NCBI RefSeq assembly: GCF_040546585.1
Contig: NZ_JBEPOC010000001.1
Coordinates: 2,046,001 to 2,110,000 of the forward strand
Length of the DNA: 64,000 bases
DNA from: Marmoricola sp. OAE513
GTDB taxonomy: Bacteria > Actinomycetota > Actinomycetes > Propionibacteriales > Nocardioidaceae
Reading direction: 5' to 3'
Both the position numbers and the translations under genes were made by a program. Shown piece by piece: positions 1-12,096 of the stretch (the stretch's first letter is position 1; the number at the start of each line of letters is the position of its first letter). Below the pieces are notes generated by a model. That model was not told the DNA's origin. It did no database searches and saw nothing but the letters and a program-made list of their open reading frames with translations.

Positions 1-1
1 C

Positions 2-304
2 TGGCGGGCAGGTGCCTCGCCGTGGTTGCCCAAGGCGCGCGAGCGCGGCTACACCACCTGGCGTGCGTTCGGCCAGGACGACGACTTCCTGCACCACCAC
101 GAGGACGCTGATCTGCTCGGGATGTCCTACCGGGCGAGCCCGCAGGTGTGGAAGAAGATCCGGTCCCTCGGCAAGCCGGTGATCGCGCACGTGGTCCCCG
201 ACGCGCGGGCGGCGAACGTCGCCCTCGGCAAGGGCGCCGACGGCCTGATGGTCTCCGGGGTGACCGAGGTGCGGCGAGCGGTCACCGCTCAGGCAGCGCG
301 GTGA
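2..304 (+). CDS. C-terminal end of a glycerophosphodiester phosphodiesterase-like protein (5' end outside window)
   Basis: The reading frame is open from the left edge, so this is the last ~100 residues of a longer protein. The segment KPVIAHVV..A.NVALGKGADGLMVSGV resembles the last strands of the TIM-barrel phosphodiesterase (GDPD/PI-PLC-like) fold, where a phrase like 'GADGLMVSGV' closes the barrel. The catalytic residues would lie upstream of the window, so activity cannot be judged. It ends TGA at 302-304 and runs head-on into the next gene with only 7 bases between the stops. The family call rests on a short stretch and is tentative. Confidence 0.6.
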   Translation, partial: WRAGASPWLPKARERGYTTWRAFGQDDDFLHHHEDADLLGMSYRASPQVWKKIRSLGKPVIAHVVPDARAANVALGKGADGLMVSGVTEVRRAVTAQAAR

Positions 305-311
305 AGCGCTC

Positions 312-944
312 TCACGGCGTCCACCCCGCCAGGTAGTCCGGGACCGCGATGTCCTGGCGGAGGTCGTCGGCCGGGACGGGGTCGCCGTACGTCGTGAGGA
401 TCGGGAGCGTGCCCGCCCAGACCGGGTGGTCGAGGTCCTCGGGCAGGTCCTCGACGTCCTTATCGCTGATCTTCACCGACCACTCGGTCAGCGGCAGCGC
501 GAGCACCATCGTGCCGGCGAGCTCCTTGGTGGTCGGCTGTCGCAGGCCGGGCCAGCGCCCCGGCATCCACGCCTCCGACATCGCTTCGAGCGCCGCGGTC
601 TTGTCCTCGGCAGCCACGGTCTCCGGCTTCCCGAAGACCATCGCCGAGCGGTAGTGCATCGAGGACTCCAGCGCCGACCGCGCGAGCACCATGCCGTCGA
701 GGATGGTCACCGTCGCGCACACCTCGATCCCGGCGGCCAGCGTCCGGAACAGGCGACTGCCGGTGGAGCCGTGCAGCAGCAGCCGGTCCCCGTCGCGCGC
801 GTACGCCGTCGGGATGTTCAGTGGTCGGCCGTCGGCGACGAAGGCGACGTGCGCGACCCGGGCTGAGTCGAGCACGGCCCACAGGTCCTCGAGCTCGGTG
901 GCCGCCTTCTCGGGGAGCCGGCGGATCCGGGTGCGGTCGGTCAT
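312..944 (-). CDS. Pyridoxamine 5'-phosphate oxidase-related FMN-binding protein
   Basis: 210 residues with the split-barrel flavin-binding pattern of the PNPOx-like/NimA family: 'VAHVAFVADGRPLNIPTAYARDGDRLLLHGSTGSRLFRTL' followed by a 'SMHYRSAMVFGKPE' strand. Proteins of this group bind FMN, sometimes F420 or haem, and are mostly uncharacterised; a small-molecule reductase or nitroimidazole-detoxification role is possible but not shown. The ATG start at 942-944 suits the family's N-terminus. Monocistronic, convergent with the GDPD-like gene and separated by ~40 bp from the dehydrogenase that ends at 987. Confidence 0.8.
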   Translation of the reverse strand: MTDRTRIRRLPEKAATELEDLWAVLDSARVAHVAFVADGRPLNIPTAYARDGDRLLLHGSTGSRLFRTLAAGIEVCATVTILDGMVLARSALESSMHYRSAMVFGKPETVAAEDKTAALEAMSEAWMPGRWPGLRQPTTKELAGTMVLALPLTEWSVKISDKDVEDLPEDLDHPVWAGTLPILTTYGDPVPADDLRQDIAVPDYLAGWTP

Positions 945-986
945 GGGTTGATTCTGCCCAGGCCCGACCGCCCCCGCGACGGAAAT

Positions 987-2246
987 TCAGACCAGCTGGT
1001 CGAGCGCCAGCGTCAGTGCGGTCGCCGCCAGTCCGGTCGGCGCTGCGGACCGCTCGTGGCACTTCTCCAGCGCGACGCGGATCGTGCGCGAGACGTCGCC
1101 GAGGATGACCTCGTCGCTCACCTCGCCGATGCCGCCCATGAGCAGCGTGAACGCCCGGGCCATGCCGCAGTTCGCGATGAAGTCCGGGATCACCGCAACG
1201 TTCTGGTCGGCGTACTCGTAGGTCGGACCGTAGAAGATCTCGGGATCGGCGAACGGCACGTTGGCGCCGGCCGAGATCAGCTCCAGGCCACCGGCGACGA
1301 GCCGCTCTACCTGCTGGTGGCTGACCAGCCGCGAGGCCGCGCACGGCAGGAAGATCTCCGCGCCCAGGTCCCAGACCTGCTCCTCGACGACGTCGAACGG
1401 CAGCAGGTCGGGGGAGACCAAGGTGTTGCCGACCTTGCCGAGGAACAACCCGTGCACCTCCTCGGGCGTGAGGCCCTGGGGCGCGAGCAGGCCACCGTCG
1501 CGATCGATGATCCCGACGACGACGGCCCCGGCCTGGGCCAGGTAGTACGCCGCCGCGGATCCGACGTTGCCCCAGCCCTGGACGACCACGCGCTTGCCCC
1601 GCACGCTCCCCGTCGGCTGGTAGATGCCGTAGTGGTGCACGACCGACTCCGCGACGCCCCACCCGGTGACCAGGTCGGCGATCGTGTACTTCGCCTCCCG
1701 GTCCGGGGTGTAGCGCGGGTCCTCGACCACCTTGGAGACGCCGAGGCGCAGCATCCCGACCCGCTGCACCAGCTCCCGCTCGTCGGCGGCGAAGTGCCCG
1801 TTGACGATGCCCTGCTGCGGGTGCCAGAGGCCGTAGCGCTCGGTCAGCGGGATGACGTCGTGCAGCTCGTCGACGTTGAGGTCGCCGCCGGTGCCGTAGT
1901 ACGCCTTGAGCAGCGGGGTGACCGCCTTGAACCACCGCTCCAGCACGCCGGCGCGACGCGGGTCGGCGGGGTCGAAGTCGATGCCGGACTTGGCGCCGCC
2001 GATCGCCGGCCCGGAGACGGTGAACTTCACCTCCATGGTCTTGGCCAGCGCCTCGACCTCGCTGCGGTCCAGGCCGCGCCGCATCCGCGTGCCACCTCCT
2101 GCGGCGCCGCCGCGCAGCGAGTTGATGACCACCCAGCCCCGTGCCTCGGTCTCCGCGTCGTTCCACTCGAAGACGATCTCGGGTGCCTTACTCTCGTAGC
2201 GGACCAGCAGGTCCTTCATCGAGGTGCGTTCGATCGTGGTGGTCAT
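987..2246 (-). CDS. Glu/Leu/Phe/Val dehydrogenase family amino-acid dehydrogenase
   Basis: 419 residues. The N-terminal dimerisation domain carries the glycine-rich GGAAGGGTRM loop and a lysine-bearing catalytic region KFTVSGPAIGGAKSGI; the NAD(P)-binding Rossmann motif VVQGWGNVGSAAAYYLA lies near the middle. The family oxidatively deaminates amino acids with NAD(P)+. The ATG overlaps the TGA of fahA (ATGA at 2243-2246), so it is the last, translationally coupled gene of the hppD-hmgA-fahA operon. This position suggests it deaminates phenylalanine/tyrosine to phenylpyruvate/4-hydroxyphenylpyruvate, doing the work of the missing tyrosine aminotransferase; leucine, valine or glutamate specificity remains possible. 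Confidence 0.88.
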   Translation of the reverse strand: MTTTIERTSMKDLLVRYESKAPEIVFEWNDAETEARGWVVINSLRGGAAGGGTRMRRGLDRSEVEALAKTMEVKFTVSGPAIGGAKSGIDFDPADPRRAGVLERWFKAVTPLLKAYYGTGGDLNVDELHDVIPLTERYGLWHPQQGIVNGHFAADERELVQRVGMLRLGVSKVVEDPRYTPDREAKYTIADLVTGWGVAESVVHHYGIYQPTGSVRGKRVVVQGWGNVGSAAAYYLAQAGAVVVGIIDRDGGLLAPQGLTPEEVHGLFLGKVGNTLVSPDLLPFDVVEEQVWDLGAEIFLPCAASRLVSHQQVERLVAGGLELISAGANVPFADPEIFYGPTYEYADQNVAVIPDFIANCGMARAFTLLMGGIGEVSDEVILGDVSRTIRVALEKCHERSAAPTGLAATALTLALDQLV

Positions 2247-3367
2247 GCGTGTGCCTTTCGAATACGCCCGGCAGCCTCGCCGAGCCCGATCCGGGTGCCG
2301 TTCGCTCCGGGTGCGGTGGCGCGCAGGACGACCTCGTCGCCGTCCTCGAGGAAGCCCTTGCCGCGCTCGATCAGCGAGCCGACCTCGTCGAGCTCGGGGC
2401 CGGACACGGTGCCGGAGGCGAACAGGTCACCCGTTCGGGTCGGCGCCCCGTTCGCGGTCAGGTGGGCGAGCATCTGCGCGGGCGACCAGTACGTCGTCGC
2501 ATACGGCGGCGAGCTGATCAGCTCGCCGTTGAGCCAGACCTCCAGGCCGATGTCCAGGCCCCACGGCGGGTCCATCGCCAGGTACCCCTGCGGCGCCGGG
2601 ACCTGGCCCGGTACGTCGATCCGCGCAGCGTCGAGCGCAGCCAGCGGGGTGATCCACGCGCCCAGCGTCGAGGCGAACGACTTGCCGAGGTGCGGGCCGA
2701 GCGGCACGTACTCCCAGGCCTGGATGTCGCGGGCCGACCAGTCGTTGAAGAGCGCGACGCCGAACAGGTGGTCCTCGACGTCGTCGGTGGTGATCGTCGA
2801 CCCCATCGCGTTGCCGGTGCCGACGACGAAGCCGAGCTCTGCCTCGATGTCGAGGCGGGCCGACGGTCCGAAGGTGGGCGCGCTCTCACCAGCCGGCAGG
2901 CGCTGTCCGCACGGGCGCACCACGTCGGTGCCGGAGACGACGACCGATCCCGAGCGGCCGGTGTAGCTCACCGGCAGGTGCCGCCAGTTCGGCATCAGCG
3001 GGTCCGGGCTGTCGGGTCGGAACAGTCGGCCGAGGTTCGAGGCGTGGTGCTCGGAGGCGTAGAAGTCGACGTAGTCGGCGACCTCGAACGGCAGGTGCAT
3101 CGTGACGTCCGCGATCGGGTGGACGCCGTCGGCGGGCAGGCCGTCGGCCAGCGCGGACCGGATCGCCGTACGGACCTCGTCCCAGCGGCGGCGCCCCTGT
3201 GCCATGAACGCGTTCAGGCTGGGGCGGGCGAACACGTCGTCGTCGAGCAGCAGCGCGAGGTCCACGACGTCGTCGCCGAGCCGGGTCGCCACCCGCGGCG
3301 CGGTCCCGGGCAGCGAGTACACGCCGTACGGGAGGTTGGTCAGGCCGAAGAGTGCTGCGTCGTTCAC
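2243..3367 (-). CDS. fahA: Fumarylacetoacetase
   Basis: 374 residues. Hydrolyses fumarylacetoacetate to fumarate and acetoacetate, the last step of the homogentisate pathway. The N-terminal SH3-like domain is followed by the FAH catalytic domain with metal-ligand segments DFYASEHHASN, DIEAELGFVVG and FNDWSARDIQAWEYVPLG. The start is a GTG at 3365-3367 whose last two bases are shared with the TGA of hmgA (GTGA overlap); the open frame extends further upstream but inside hmgA, so this start fits best. The stop overlaps the ATG of the dehydrogenase gene. Maleylacetoacetate isomerase, which would supply its substrate, is not in the window. Confidence 0.94.
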   Translation of the reverse strand: MNDAALFGLTNLPYGVYSLPGTAPRVATRLGDDVVDLALLLDDDVFARPSLNAFMAQGRRRWDEVRTAIRSALADGLPADGVHPIADVTMHLPFEVADYVDFYASEHHASNLGRLFRPDSPDPLMPNWRHLPVSYTGRSGSVVVSGTDVVRPCGQRLPAGESAPTFGPSARLDIEAELGFVVGTGNAMGSTITTDDVEDHLFGVALFNDWSARDIQAWEYVPLGPHLGKSFASTLGAWITPLAALDAARIDVPGQVPAPQGYLAMDPPWGLDIGLEVWLNGELISSPPYATTYWSPAQMLAHLTANGAPTRTGDLFASGTVSGPELDEVGSLIERGKGFLEDGDEVVLRATAPGANGTRIGLGEAAGRIRKAHA

Positions 3368-4592
3368 TGGTTCCCCCTCGTCCAGGACGTCAGGTAGACG
3401 CCGTCGTCGACGGCGCGGCCCGCCTCGCCGATCTCCAGCGGCCGGAAGGTGTCGACCATGACGGCGAGCTCGTCGAAGGACTCGACGCCGATCGACTTCT
3501 CGTACGCGCCTGGCTGCGGCCCGTGGCTGTGGCCACCGGGGTGCAGGCTGATCGAGCCCTTGCCGATGCCCGATCCCTTGCGGGCCTCGTAGTCGCCGTC
3601 GACGTAGAACATGACCTCGTCGGAGTCGACGTTGGAGTGGTAGTACGGCACCGGGATCGACAGCGGGTGGTAGTCGACCTTGCGCGGGACGAAGTTGCAG
3701 ATCACGAAGTTGTGCCCCTCGAAGACCTGGTGCACCGGCGGCGGCTGGTGCACGCGGCCGGTGATCGGCTCGAAGTCGGCGACGTTGAACGCGTACGGGT
3801 AGAGGCAGCCGTCCCACCCGACGACGTCGAAGGGGTGCTGCGGGACGACGTGGACCGTGCCCGCCAGTCCGCCGGGACCGTTGCCGCGGTGCTTGATGTA
3901 GACCTCGGTCTCCCCGTCGGTCGGCGTCTCGGCAGGCTCGAGGACCGGGGAGGTCGGCACCCGCAGGTCCCGCTCGCAGTACGGCGCGTGCTCGAGCAGC
4001 TGTCCGTACCTCGACAGGTACCGCTTCGGCGGCGCGATGTGGCTGTTGCCCTCGATCGCGTAGAGCCGCAGTGCGACATCCCCGGTCGGCACCCACCGGT
4101 GCGTCGTCGCCCGCGGCAGGATCACGTAGTCACCGCTGCCGACCTCGAGCGAGCCGAAGACCGTCTCGACCACGGCGGTGCCGGACTCGACGAACACGCA
4201 CTCGTCACCGATGCCGTTGCGGTAGTACGGCGAGGTGGCCCCGACCACGGCGTAGCTGATCCGGACGTCGCCGTTGCCGAGCACGAGACGCCGACCGGTG
4301 ACCGCGTCGTTGTCGCGCCAGTCGTCGTCGTTCCAGAGGTCGTGCAGCTTCAGGTGCAGCGGGACCAGCGGGTGGTTCGGGACGGTGGCCTGGTCGGGCA
4401 GTTCCCAGACGCGCGCCTCGACGATCGCCGAGGGGACGTGGCGGTGGTACAGCAGCGAGGAGTCCGAGGAGAAGCCCTCCTCGCCCATCAGCTCCTCGTA
4501 GTAGAGGTCGCCGCCGGCCCCGTTCTCGAGCGCGGCGCGGTGCTGGGTGTGGCGCTTCGGCGGGACGTTCCCGACGCGCTGGTAGTGCGCCA

Positions 4593-4593
<1 letters not shown>
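3364..4593 (-). CDS. hmgA: Homogentisate 1,2-dioxygenase
   Basis: 409 residues. Opens the homogentisate ring to maleylacetoacetate using Fe(II) and O2. The jelly-roll (cupin) core shows the family's iron-binding region: PPVHQVFEGHNFVICNF supplies His and Glu, and the glycine-rich HPGGHSHGPQPG segment supplies a further His. Length is slightly shorter than the ~430-445 residues of eukaryotic enzymes, as usual in actinobacteria. The ATG (4591-4593) overlaps the TGA of hppD by one base (TGATG), so the two are coupled. Second gene of the tyrosine catabolic operon. Confidence 0.95.
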
Positions 4594-7465
<2,872 letters not shown>

Positions 7466-7496
7466 GGGTGCCGCGCGGCGTTGGTAGCGTCTGGCC

Positions 7497-9446
7497 ATGA
7501 CCGCGACCCAGCCCTCCGCCCGCCCTGATGCCCGGGCCGCCCTCGAGCAGGTGACGGGGCAGCAGGCGTGGGCGGTCATCCGGGTACGCGACAGTGCGAC
7601 GGTCACGCTGGTCGGCGGCCCGCTGGTGGCGGCTGAGAAGCTCGCGGACGTTCCCGTCGGGGACGGCCCCGCCGAGCCTGGACGTCGGTACGACGCTCTC
7701 GTCGCGGTGCCGTTCCGCCAGGTCGCCGAGCGCGGCTTCGAGGTGCACGACGACGGCGCTCCGCTGGCGGTCGTGGCGATCGAGTCCGAGGTCGAGGTGC
7801 CGCTGGCCGACCTGCTGGCGGCGCTGCCCGACGAGGACATCGGCTTCGCCGACCGCGGCGGCTTCGAGACCGACGACGAGGCGTACGCCGCCGTCGTCGA
7901 GCAGATCATCGCCGACGAGATCGGCAACGGGGAGGGCGCCAACCTCGTGGTCGGTCGGCACTACCGCGCGCAGCTCGAGGACTGGGGCCCGGAAACAGGT
8001 GCGGCCAAGGCGTTGACCGTGCTGCGCCGGTTGCTCGAGAACGAGCGCGGCGCCTACTGGACCTACTGCTTCTGGACCGGCGAGCGCTTCCTCATCGGCG
8101 CCTCACCGGAGCGGCACGTCAGCGTCCAGGGCGGCGACGTCCGGATGAACCCGATCTCCGGCACCTTCCGGCTCCGCGGCCTGGAGCCCGAGCAGCGCAA
8201 GGAGAAGCTGCTGGAGTTCCTCGCTGACGAGAAGGAGATCTACGAGCTCTTCATGGTCGTCGACGAGGAGCTCAAGATGATGTGCGACATCTGCCACGAG
8301 GGCGGTCAGGTTCTCGGCCCGTTCCTCAAGCCGATGACGCACCTCGTGCACACGGAGTACCTGCTCGCCGGTCGCACCCACCGCGACGTGCGCGACGTGC
8401 TGCGCGACTCGATGTTCGCGGCGACCGTCACCGGTGCCCCGGTCGAGAACGCCTGCAAGCTGATCAAGCAGTACGAGCCCGAGGGCCGCGGCTACTACGC
8501 CGGAGCGCTGGCGCTGATCGGCCGCGACGAGAACGGTGCGCAGACGGCCGACTCCCCGATCCTGATCCGCACGGCGGACGTCTCCGCGACCGGCGCGCTC
8601 AAGGTCACCGCCGGCGCCACGCTCGTGCGCGACTCCGACCCGCGCTCGGAGGTGGCCGAGACGATGGCCAAGGCCAGCGGCATCCTCTCCGCGTTCGGCC
8701 TGGTGCCGGCTGCGGCCGCCGGAGCGCCGGCCGCCATCCAGGACCTGACCACCGACGAGGACGTGCTGATCGCGCTGAACTCCCGCAACCAGCGGCTCTC
8801 CAAGTTCTGGCTGACCGACCAGGGCGGTGCTGCGCCGGCCCCGGAGCTGGTCGGCCGCTCGGTCGCGATCCTGCACGGCGAGGACGACTTCGCGAACATG
8901 CTGCACCACGTGTTCGCGGTGCTCGGCATGAAGCCGACGATCATCCGGCACGAGGACTTCGTCCCGGGTGCGTTCGACGCCTACGACATGGCGGTGGTCG
9001 GCCCTGGACCGGGCGACCCCCGGGACGAGGCGAGCGCCAAGATCGCCACCTTCCGCGGCGCGGTCGACGGACTGCTGGAGAGCGGGAAGCCGTTCCTCGC
9101 GGTGTGCCTCGGTCACCAGGTCCTCTGCCACCGCCTCGGAATTCCGTTGGCCTTCAAGGACATCGTCTTCCAGGGCACGCAGTCGACGGTGTCGGTCGGA
9201 GGTCGCGACGAGGTCGTCGGTTTCTACAACACCTTCGTCGGTCGGGTGCACGAGGGCGACCCGCTCCCCGAGGGCGTCCGCGTCGAGACGGACCCGGCCA
9301 CCGGTGATGTCCACCTGGTCGCCGGCCCGCACTTCCGCGGCGTGCAGTTCCACGCCGAGTCGATCCTCACCGAGAACGGCGTCGCCCTGCTGCAGCGTCT
9401 CCTCCTCGACGTCGTCGGCACGGGTCAGGTCGGACAGGTTGGTTGA
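7497..9446 (+). CDS. PhzE/TrpEG-type fused chorismate amination enzyme (anthranilate or ADIC synthase)
   Basis: 649 residues: a chorismate-binding domain (about 90-405) fused to a class I glutamine amidotransferase domain (about 450-640) with the nucleophile in FLAVCLGHQVLCHRLG and the His-Glu pair in VQFHAESIL. Motifs MNPISGTFRLRG, ELFMVVDEELKMM and EPEGRGYYAGALALIG resemble phenazine enzyme PhzE (2-amino-2-deoxyisochorismate synthase) more than canonical TrpE as I know them. No other phz or trp gene is nearby, so product (anthranilate versus ADIC) is open. Only 31 bp after phhA; a joint transcript with phhA and pabAB is likely. Confidence 0.82.
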   Translation: MTATQPSARPDARAALEQVTGQQAWAVIRVRDSATVTLVGGPLVAAEKLADVPVGDGPAEPGRRYDALVAVPFRQVAERGFEVHDDGAPLAVVAIESEVEVPLADLLAALPDEDIGFADRGGFETDDEAYAAVVEQIIADEIGNGEGANLVVGRHYRAQLEDWGPETGAAKALTVLRRLLENERGAYWTYCFWTGERFLIGASPERHVSVQGGDVRMNPISGTFRLRGLEPEQRKEKLLEFLADEKEIYELFMVVDEELKMMCDICHEGGQVLGPFLKPMTHLVHTEYLLAGRTHRDVRDVLRDSMFAATVTGAPVENACKLIKQYEPEGRGYYAGALALIGRDENGAQTADSPILIRTADVSATGALKVTAGATLVRDSDPRSEVAETMAKASGILSAFGLVPAAAAGAPAAIQDLTTDEDVLIALNSRNQRLSKFWLTDQGGAAPAPELVGRSVAILHGEDDFANMLHHVFAVLGMKPTIIRHEDFVPGAFDAYDMAVVGPGPGDPRDEASAKIATFRGAVDGLLESGKPFLAVCLGHQVLCHRLGIPLAFKDIVFQGTQSTVSVGGRDEVVGFYNTFVGRVHEGDPLPEGVRVETDPATGDVHLVAGPHFRGVQFHAESILTENGVALLQRLLLDVVGTGQVGQVG

Positions 9447-9485
9447 GGTGCAGCCGCGCTAGCGGGTGCCTCGAAACCCGGTGAC

Positions 9486-10049
9486 ATGAACGCCAACGTC
9501 CTCGTCGTCGACCACCACGACTCCTACACCTGGAACCTGGTGCACCTCATCGCCGGCGTGACCGGCGCTCTCCCCGACGTCGTCGAGCACGACCAACCAG
9601 GCGTGCTCGAGCGCGCGGCGGCGTACACCCACGTCGTGCTCTCGCCCGGGCCCGGTCATCCTGCCGACCCGGCCGACTTCGCTCTGGGTCGCGCGATCTT
9701 CGAGCTCGGCAACCCCGTTCTGGGCGTGTGCCTCGGCATGCAGGCGCTGGTGACCTCCTTCGGGGGAACCGTCGAGCGCATCGCTCCGGCGCACGGCGAG
9801 GTGGCGGTCGTCGAGCACGACGGCGTCGCGGTCTTCGCGGGACTGCCCGCCAGGTTCGAGGCCGTCCGCTACCACTCGCTCGCCGCGACGAGGTTGCCCG
9901 ACGAGCTGGTCGTCACGGCCCACGCCGGTGGTGTGGTGATGGGCGTGCGGCACCGGACCCTGCCGTTGCACGGAGTCCAGTTCCACCCCGAGTCGGTCCT
10001 GTCGCAGCACGGCGCCCGGCTCGTCGCGAACTTCCTGGGTGCACCGTGA
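9486..10049 (+). CDS. pabA: Glutamine amidotransferase, aminodeoxychorismate synthase component II
   Basis: 187 residues, a complete class I GATase: oxyanion region LSPGPGHPADP, nucleophile Cys in VLGVCLGMQAL and catalytic His/Glu in GVQFHPESVLSQHG. Supplies ammonia to the synthase subunit encoded directly downstream, whose GTG start overlaps this stop (GTGA at 10046-10049). The PabA/TrpG distinction is set by the PabB partner. ADC made by this pair is on the way to folate. Confidence 0.88.
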   Translation: MNANVLVVDHHDSYTWNLVHLIAGVTGALPDVVEHDQPGVLERAAAYTHVVLSPGPGHPADPADFALGRAIFELGNPVLGVCLGMQALVTSFGGTVERIAPAHGEVAVVEHDGVAVFAGLPARFEAVRYHSLAATRLPDELVVTAHAGGVVMGVRHRTLPLHGVQFHPESVLSQHGARLVANFLGAP

Positions 10050-11248
10050 GTGCCGCCGACGAGTTCGCCCGGATCGCCGCCGAGCACGAGCGTTGCTTCT
10101 GGCTCGACGGCGGCGGGTCGCAGCCGTGGTCCGGCGAGCGCTCGATCATGGGCTGGCTCGAACCCGATGACCTGTCCCTGGTCTACGACGCCGCACGCCG
10201 TGAGGTCGTCGAGCACCCGAGCGGCAAGGTCGTGGGCGACGACATCTTCGCCGCCCTGCAGGAGCGGCTCGACGGTGATGCCGGCACGAGCTGGGTCGGC
10301 TACTTCGGGTACGCCGCCCGCGCCGACCTGCCCGCCCGAAGCGCCCCGGGTCTGCCCGACGCGATCTGGATGCGCGCACGGACCGTGCGGGTCGAGGAGG
10401 GGCGCGTTCCCGCGCCCGCTCCCGGTGACCTGCACGATGCGGAGGACCCGACCCCGCCGACGTACGCCGACGCGTTCGCGGTCGTCCAGGAGCACCTCCA
10501 CGCCGGCAACTCCTACGAGGTGAACCTGACCTACCGCGTCGAGCAGGCCTCCGACCGGGACCCGGTCGAGGTGTACCGGCGGCTGCGGTCCTCCAACCCC
10601 GCTCCGTACGCCGGCGTCCTGCGGCACGGCGACGTCTGGCTGCTGTCGGCCTCTCCTGAACGCTTCGCGACGATCGACCGGCACCGCCGGGTCGAGACCC
10701 GCCCGATCAAGGGCACCACCCCGCGCGGCGCCACGCCAGCCGAGGACGCGGCCTTGCGCGAGCGCCTGGCCACCGATGCGAAGTTCAGGGCCGAGAACCT
10801 GATGATCACCGACCTGCTGCGCAACGACCTGTCGATGGTCTGCGAGCCGGGAACCGTCCAGGTCCCGCACCTGATGGAGGTCGAGTCCTACCCCAGCGTG
10901 CACCAGCTCGTCTCCACCGTGACCGGTCGCCTGCGTGACGACGTCGGAACGGTCGACGCGTTGCGCGCGATGTTCCCCGCCGGCTCGATGACCGGCGCCC
11001 CGAAGCTGCGCACCATGGAGATCATCGACGAGGTCGAGACCGCGCCGCGCGGCATCTACGCCGGCGCCTTCGGGTGGATCTCGGGCGACGGCCGTGCTGA
11101 CCTGGGCGTGGTGATCCGGTCGCTCTACCGAGGTGCCGAAGGCCCGTGGAGGCTCGGCACCGGCGGCGGCATCACCGTGCACTCCGATGTCGACGAGGAG
11201 TACGCCGAGACGCTGTGGAAGGCGGCTCGGGTGCGGGCGGCTCTCTAG
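10046..11248 (+). CDS. pabB: Aminodeoxychorismate synthase component I
   Basis: 400 residues from a GTG start overlapping the pabA stop. Chorismate-binding family; the PabB-type active-site phrase RPIKGTTPRG (with the nucleophilic Lys) is present, as are NSYEVNLTYR, LMITDLLRNDLS and SYPSVHQLVSTVTG. Together with PabA it aminates chorismate to 4-amino-4-deoxychorismate for p-aminobenzoate. The pabC lyase is not in the window. The open frame extends upstream through pabA but the overlapping GTG gives the expected N-terminus. Confidence 0.9.
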   Translation: MSAADEFARIAAEHERCFWLDGGGSQPWSGERSIMGWLEPDDLSLVYDAARREVVEHPSGKVVGDDIFAALQERLDGDAGTSWVGYFGYAARADLPARSAPGLPDAIWMRARTVRVEEGRVPAPAPGDLHDAEDPTPPTYADAFAVVQEHLHAGNSYEVNLTYRVEQASDRDPVEVYRRLRSSNPAPYAGVLRHGDVWLLSASPERFATIDRHRRVETRPIKGTTPRGATPAEDAALRERLATDAKFRAENLMITDLLRNDLSMVCEPGTVQVPHLMEVESYPSVHQLVSTVTGRLRDDVGTVDALRAMFPAGSMTGAPKLRTMEIIDEVETAPRGIYAGAFGWISGDGRADLGVVIRSLYRGAEGPWRLGTGGGITVHSDVDEEYAETLWKAARVRAAL

Positions 11249-11267
11249 GGGTCCTCGCGGTACGCGA

Positions 11268-12086
11268 TCAGACCCGGCTCCAGCCCTGCTCGGTACGCCG
11301 CACGAGTCCGCACCGCTCGAACTGCACCAGCCAGCCGTGCATCGGCCACGTGCCCCATCGATCGTGGTAGAGCCGGGCGTTGCGGAGGATGTCGTCCAGG
11401 TGCTCGACGGGGGGAGCGCTGACGGGGTGGTGCTGGTGGTAGGCGCGGGCCGATCCGACCCAGCCCAGTCCGAGCCCGGCCCTGGTTGCCCGTTGGGCGA
11501 AGTCCGTGTCCTCGGCGCCGTAGCCGACGTACGCCTCATCGAAGCCGCCCGACCGGTCGAACGCGTCCGCCGACAGCGCGAAGGACAAGGACCAGAAAAG
11601 GCAGGGATCAGCGTTCTCCAGGTACTCCCCGGGTTCGGGTGCGGGGCGTGTCGGGTGGGGGGAGTCGAGCGAACCCAGATCCTGCAACGGGTACCCCTCG
11701 GGGCCGGGAGGCGGCAGGTAGGTGACCGGACCGGACCACACCGCGTCGGGACGCGCACGGACGATGTCGGCATAGCCGTTCACCAGGGTAGGACCGGCCA
11801 GGCAGTCGACGTCCAGGGCGATCAGGACGTCGCACCCCGCGTCCGTCGCGGCGCGCAGGCCCAGGTTGCGCGCGGCGGCCAGCGGGAGGCCCCGTGGGTC
11901 CGTGGCCGTGTCGAGGACGACGACGCTGTGCCTGCACAGCTCCGGGAGGTTTCGGATCTGCGTGTCGGCAACGGCGACCACCACGTGCAGGTCGGGGCGT
12001 CGACGGCCGAGGGCGAGCGACCGGATCTGGCGGATCAGGTGGTCGTGCCGACCGTGGGCGAGGGTGACCACTGCTGTCCCCGTCAT
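11268..12086 (-). CDS. Family 2 glycosyltransferase with galactosyltransferase-type C-terminal segment
   Basis: 272 residues. Nucleotide-sugar binding fold: N-terminal AVVTLAHGRHDHLIRQIRSL strand-helix, an acidic metal-binding phrase ALDVDCLAG, and a C-terminal GYGAEDTDFAQRATRAG motif typical of galactosyltransferase-like (GT7C) acceptor regions. The ATG at 12084-12086 was chosen because upstream sequence in the frame is arginine/serine-rich shadow. Convergent with pabB (19 bp between stops). Acceptor and sugar unknown; may act in wall polymer or glycolipid synthesis. Confidence 0.75.
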   Translation of the reverse strand: MTGTAVVTLAHGRHDHLIRQIRSLALGRRRPDLHVVVAVADTQIRNLPELCRHSVVVLDTATDPRGLPLAAARNLGLRAATDAGCDVLIALDVDCLAGPTLVNGYADIVRARPDAVWSGPVTYLPPPGPEGYPLQDLGSLDSPHPTRPAPEPGEYLENADPCLFWSLSFALSADAFDRSGGFDEAYVGYGAEDTDFAQRATRAGLGLGWVGSARAYHQHHPVSAPPVEHLDDILRNARLYHDRWGTWPMHGWLVQFERCGLVRRTEQGWSRV

Positions 12087-12096
12087 CGCGTCCCCG

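Noticed and set aside
460-2166. Long open minus-strand frame (568 codons) over the FMN-binding protein and the dehydrogenase
   Set aside because: Arg/Gly/Ala-rich translation with no domain, a frame-shadow of high-GC genes that have clear families in the other frame.
948-2966. 672-codon plus-strand frame opposite the dehydrogenase and fahA
   Set aside because: Antisense shadow: Asp/Val/Arg/Leu-rich, no ribosome site, covers two well-recognised genes.
7497-11248. Phenazine biosynthetic cluster
   Set aside because: No phzB, D, F or G homologue; the neighbours are folate and phenylalanine genes.
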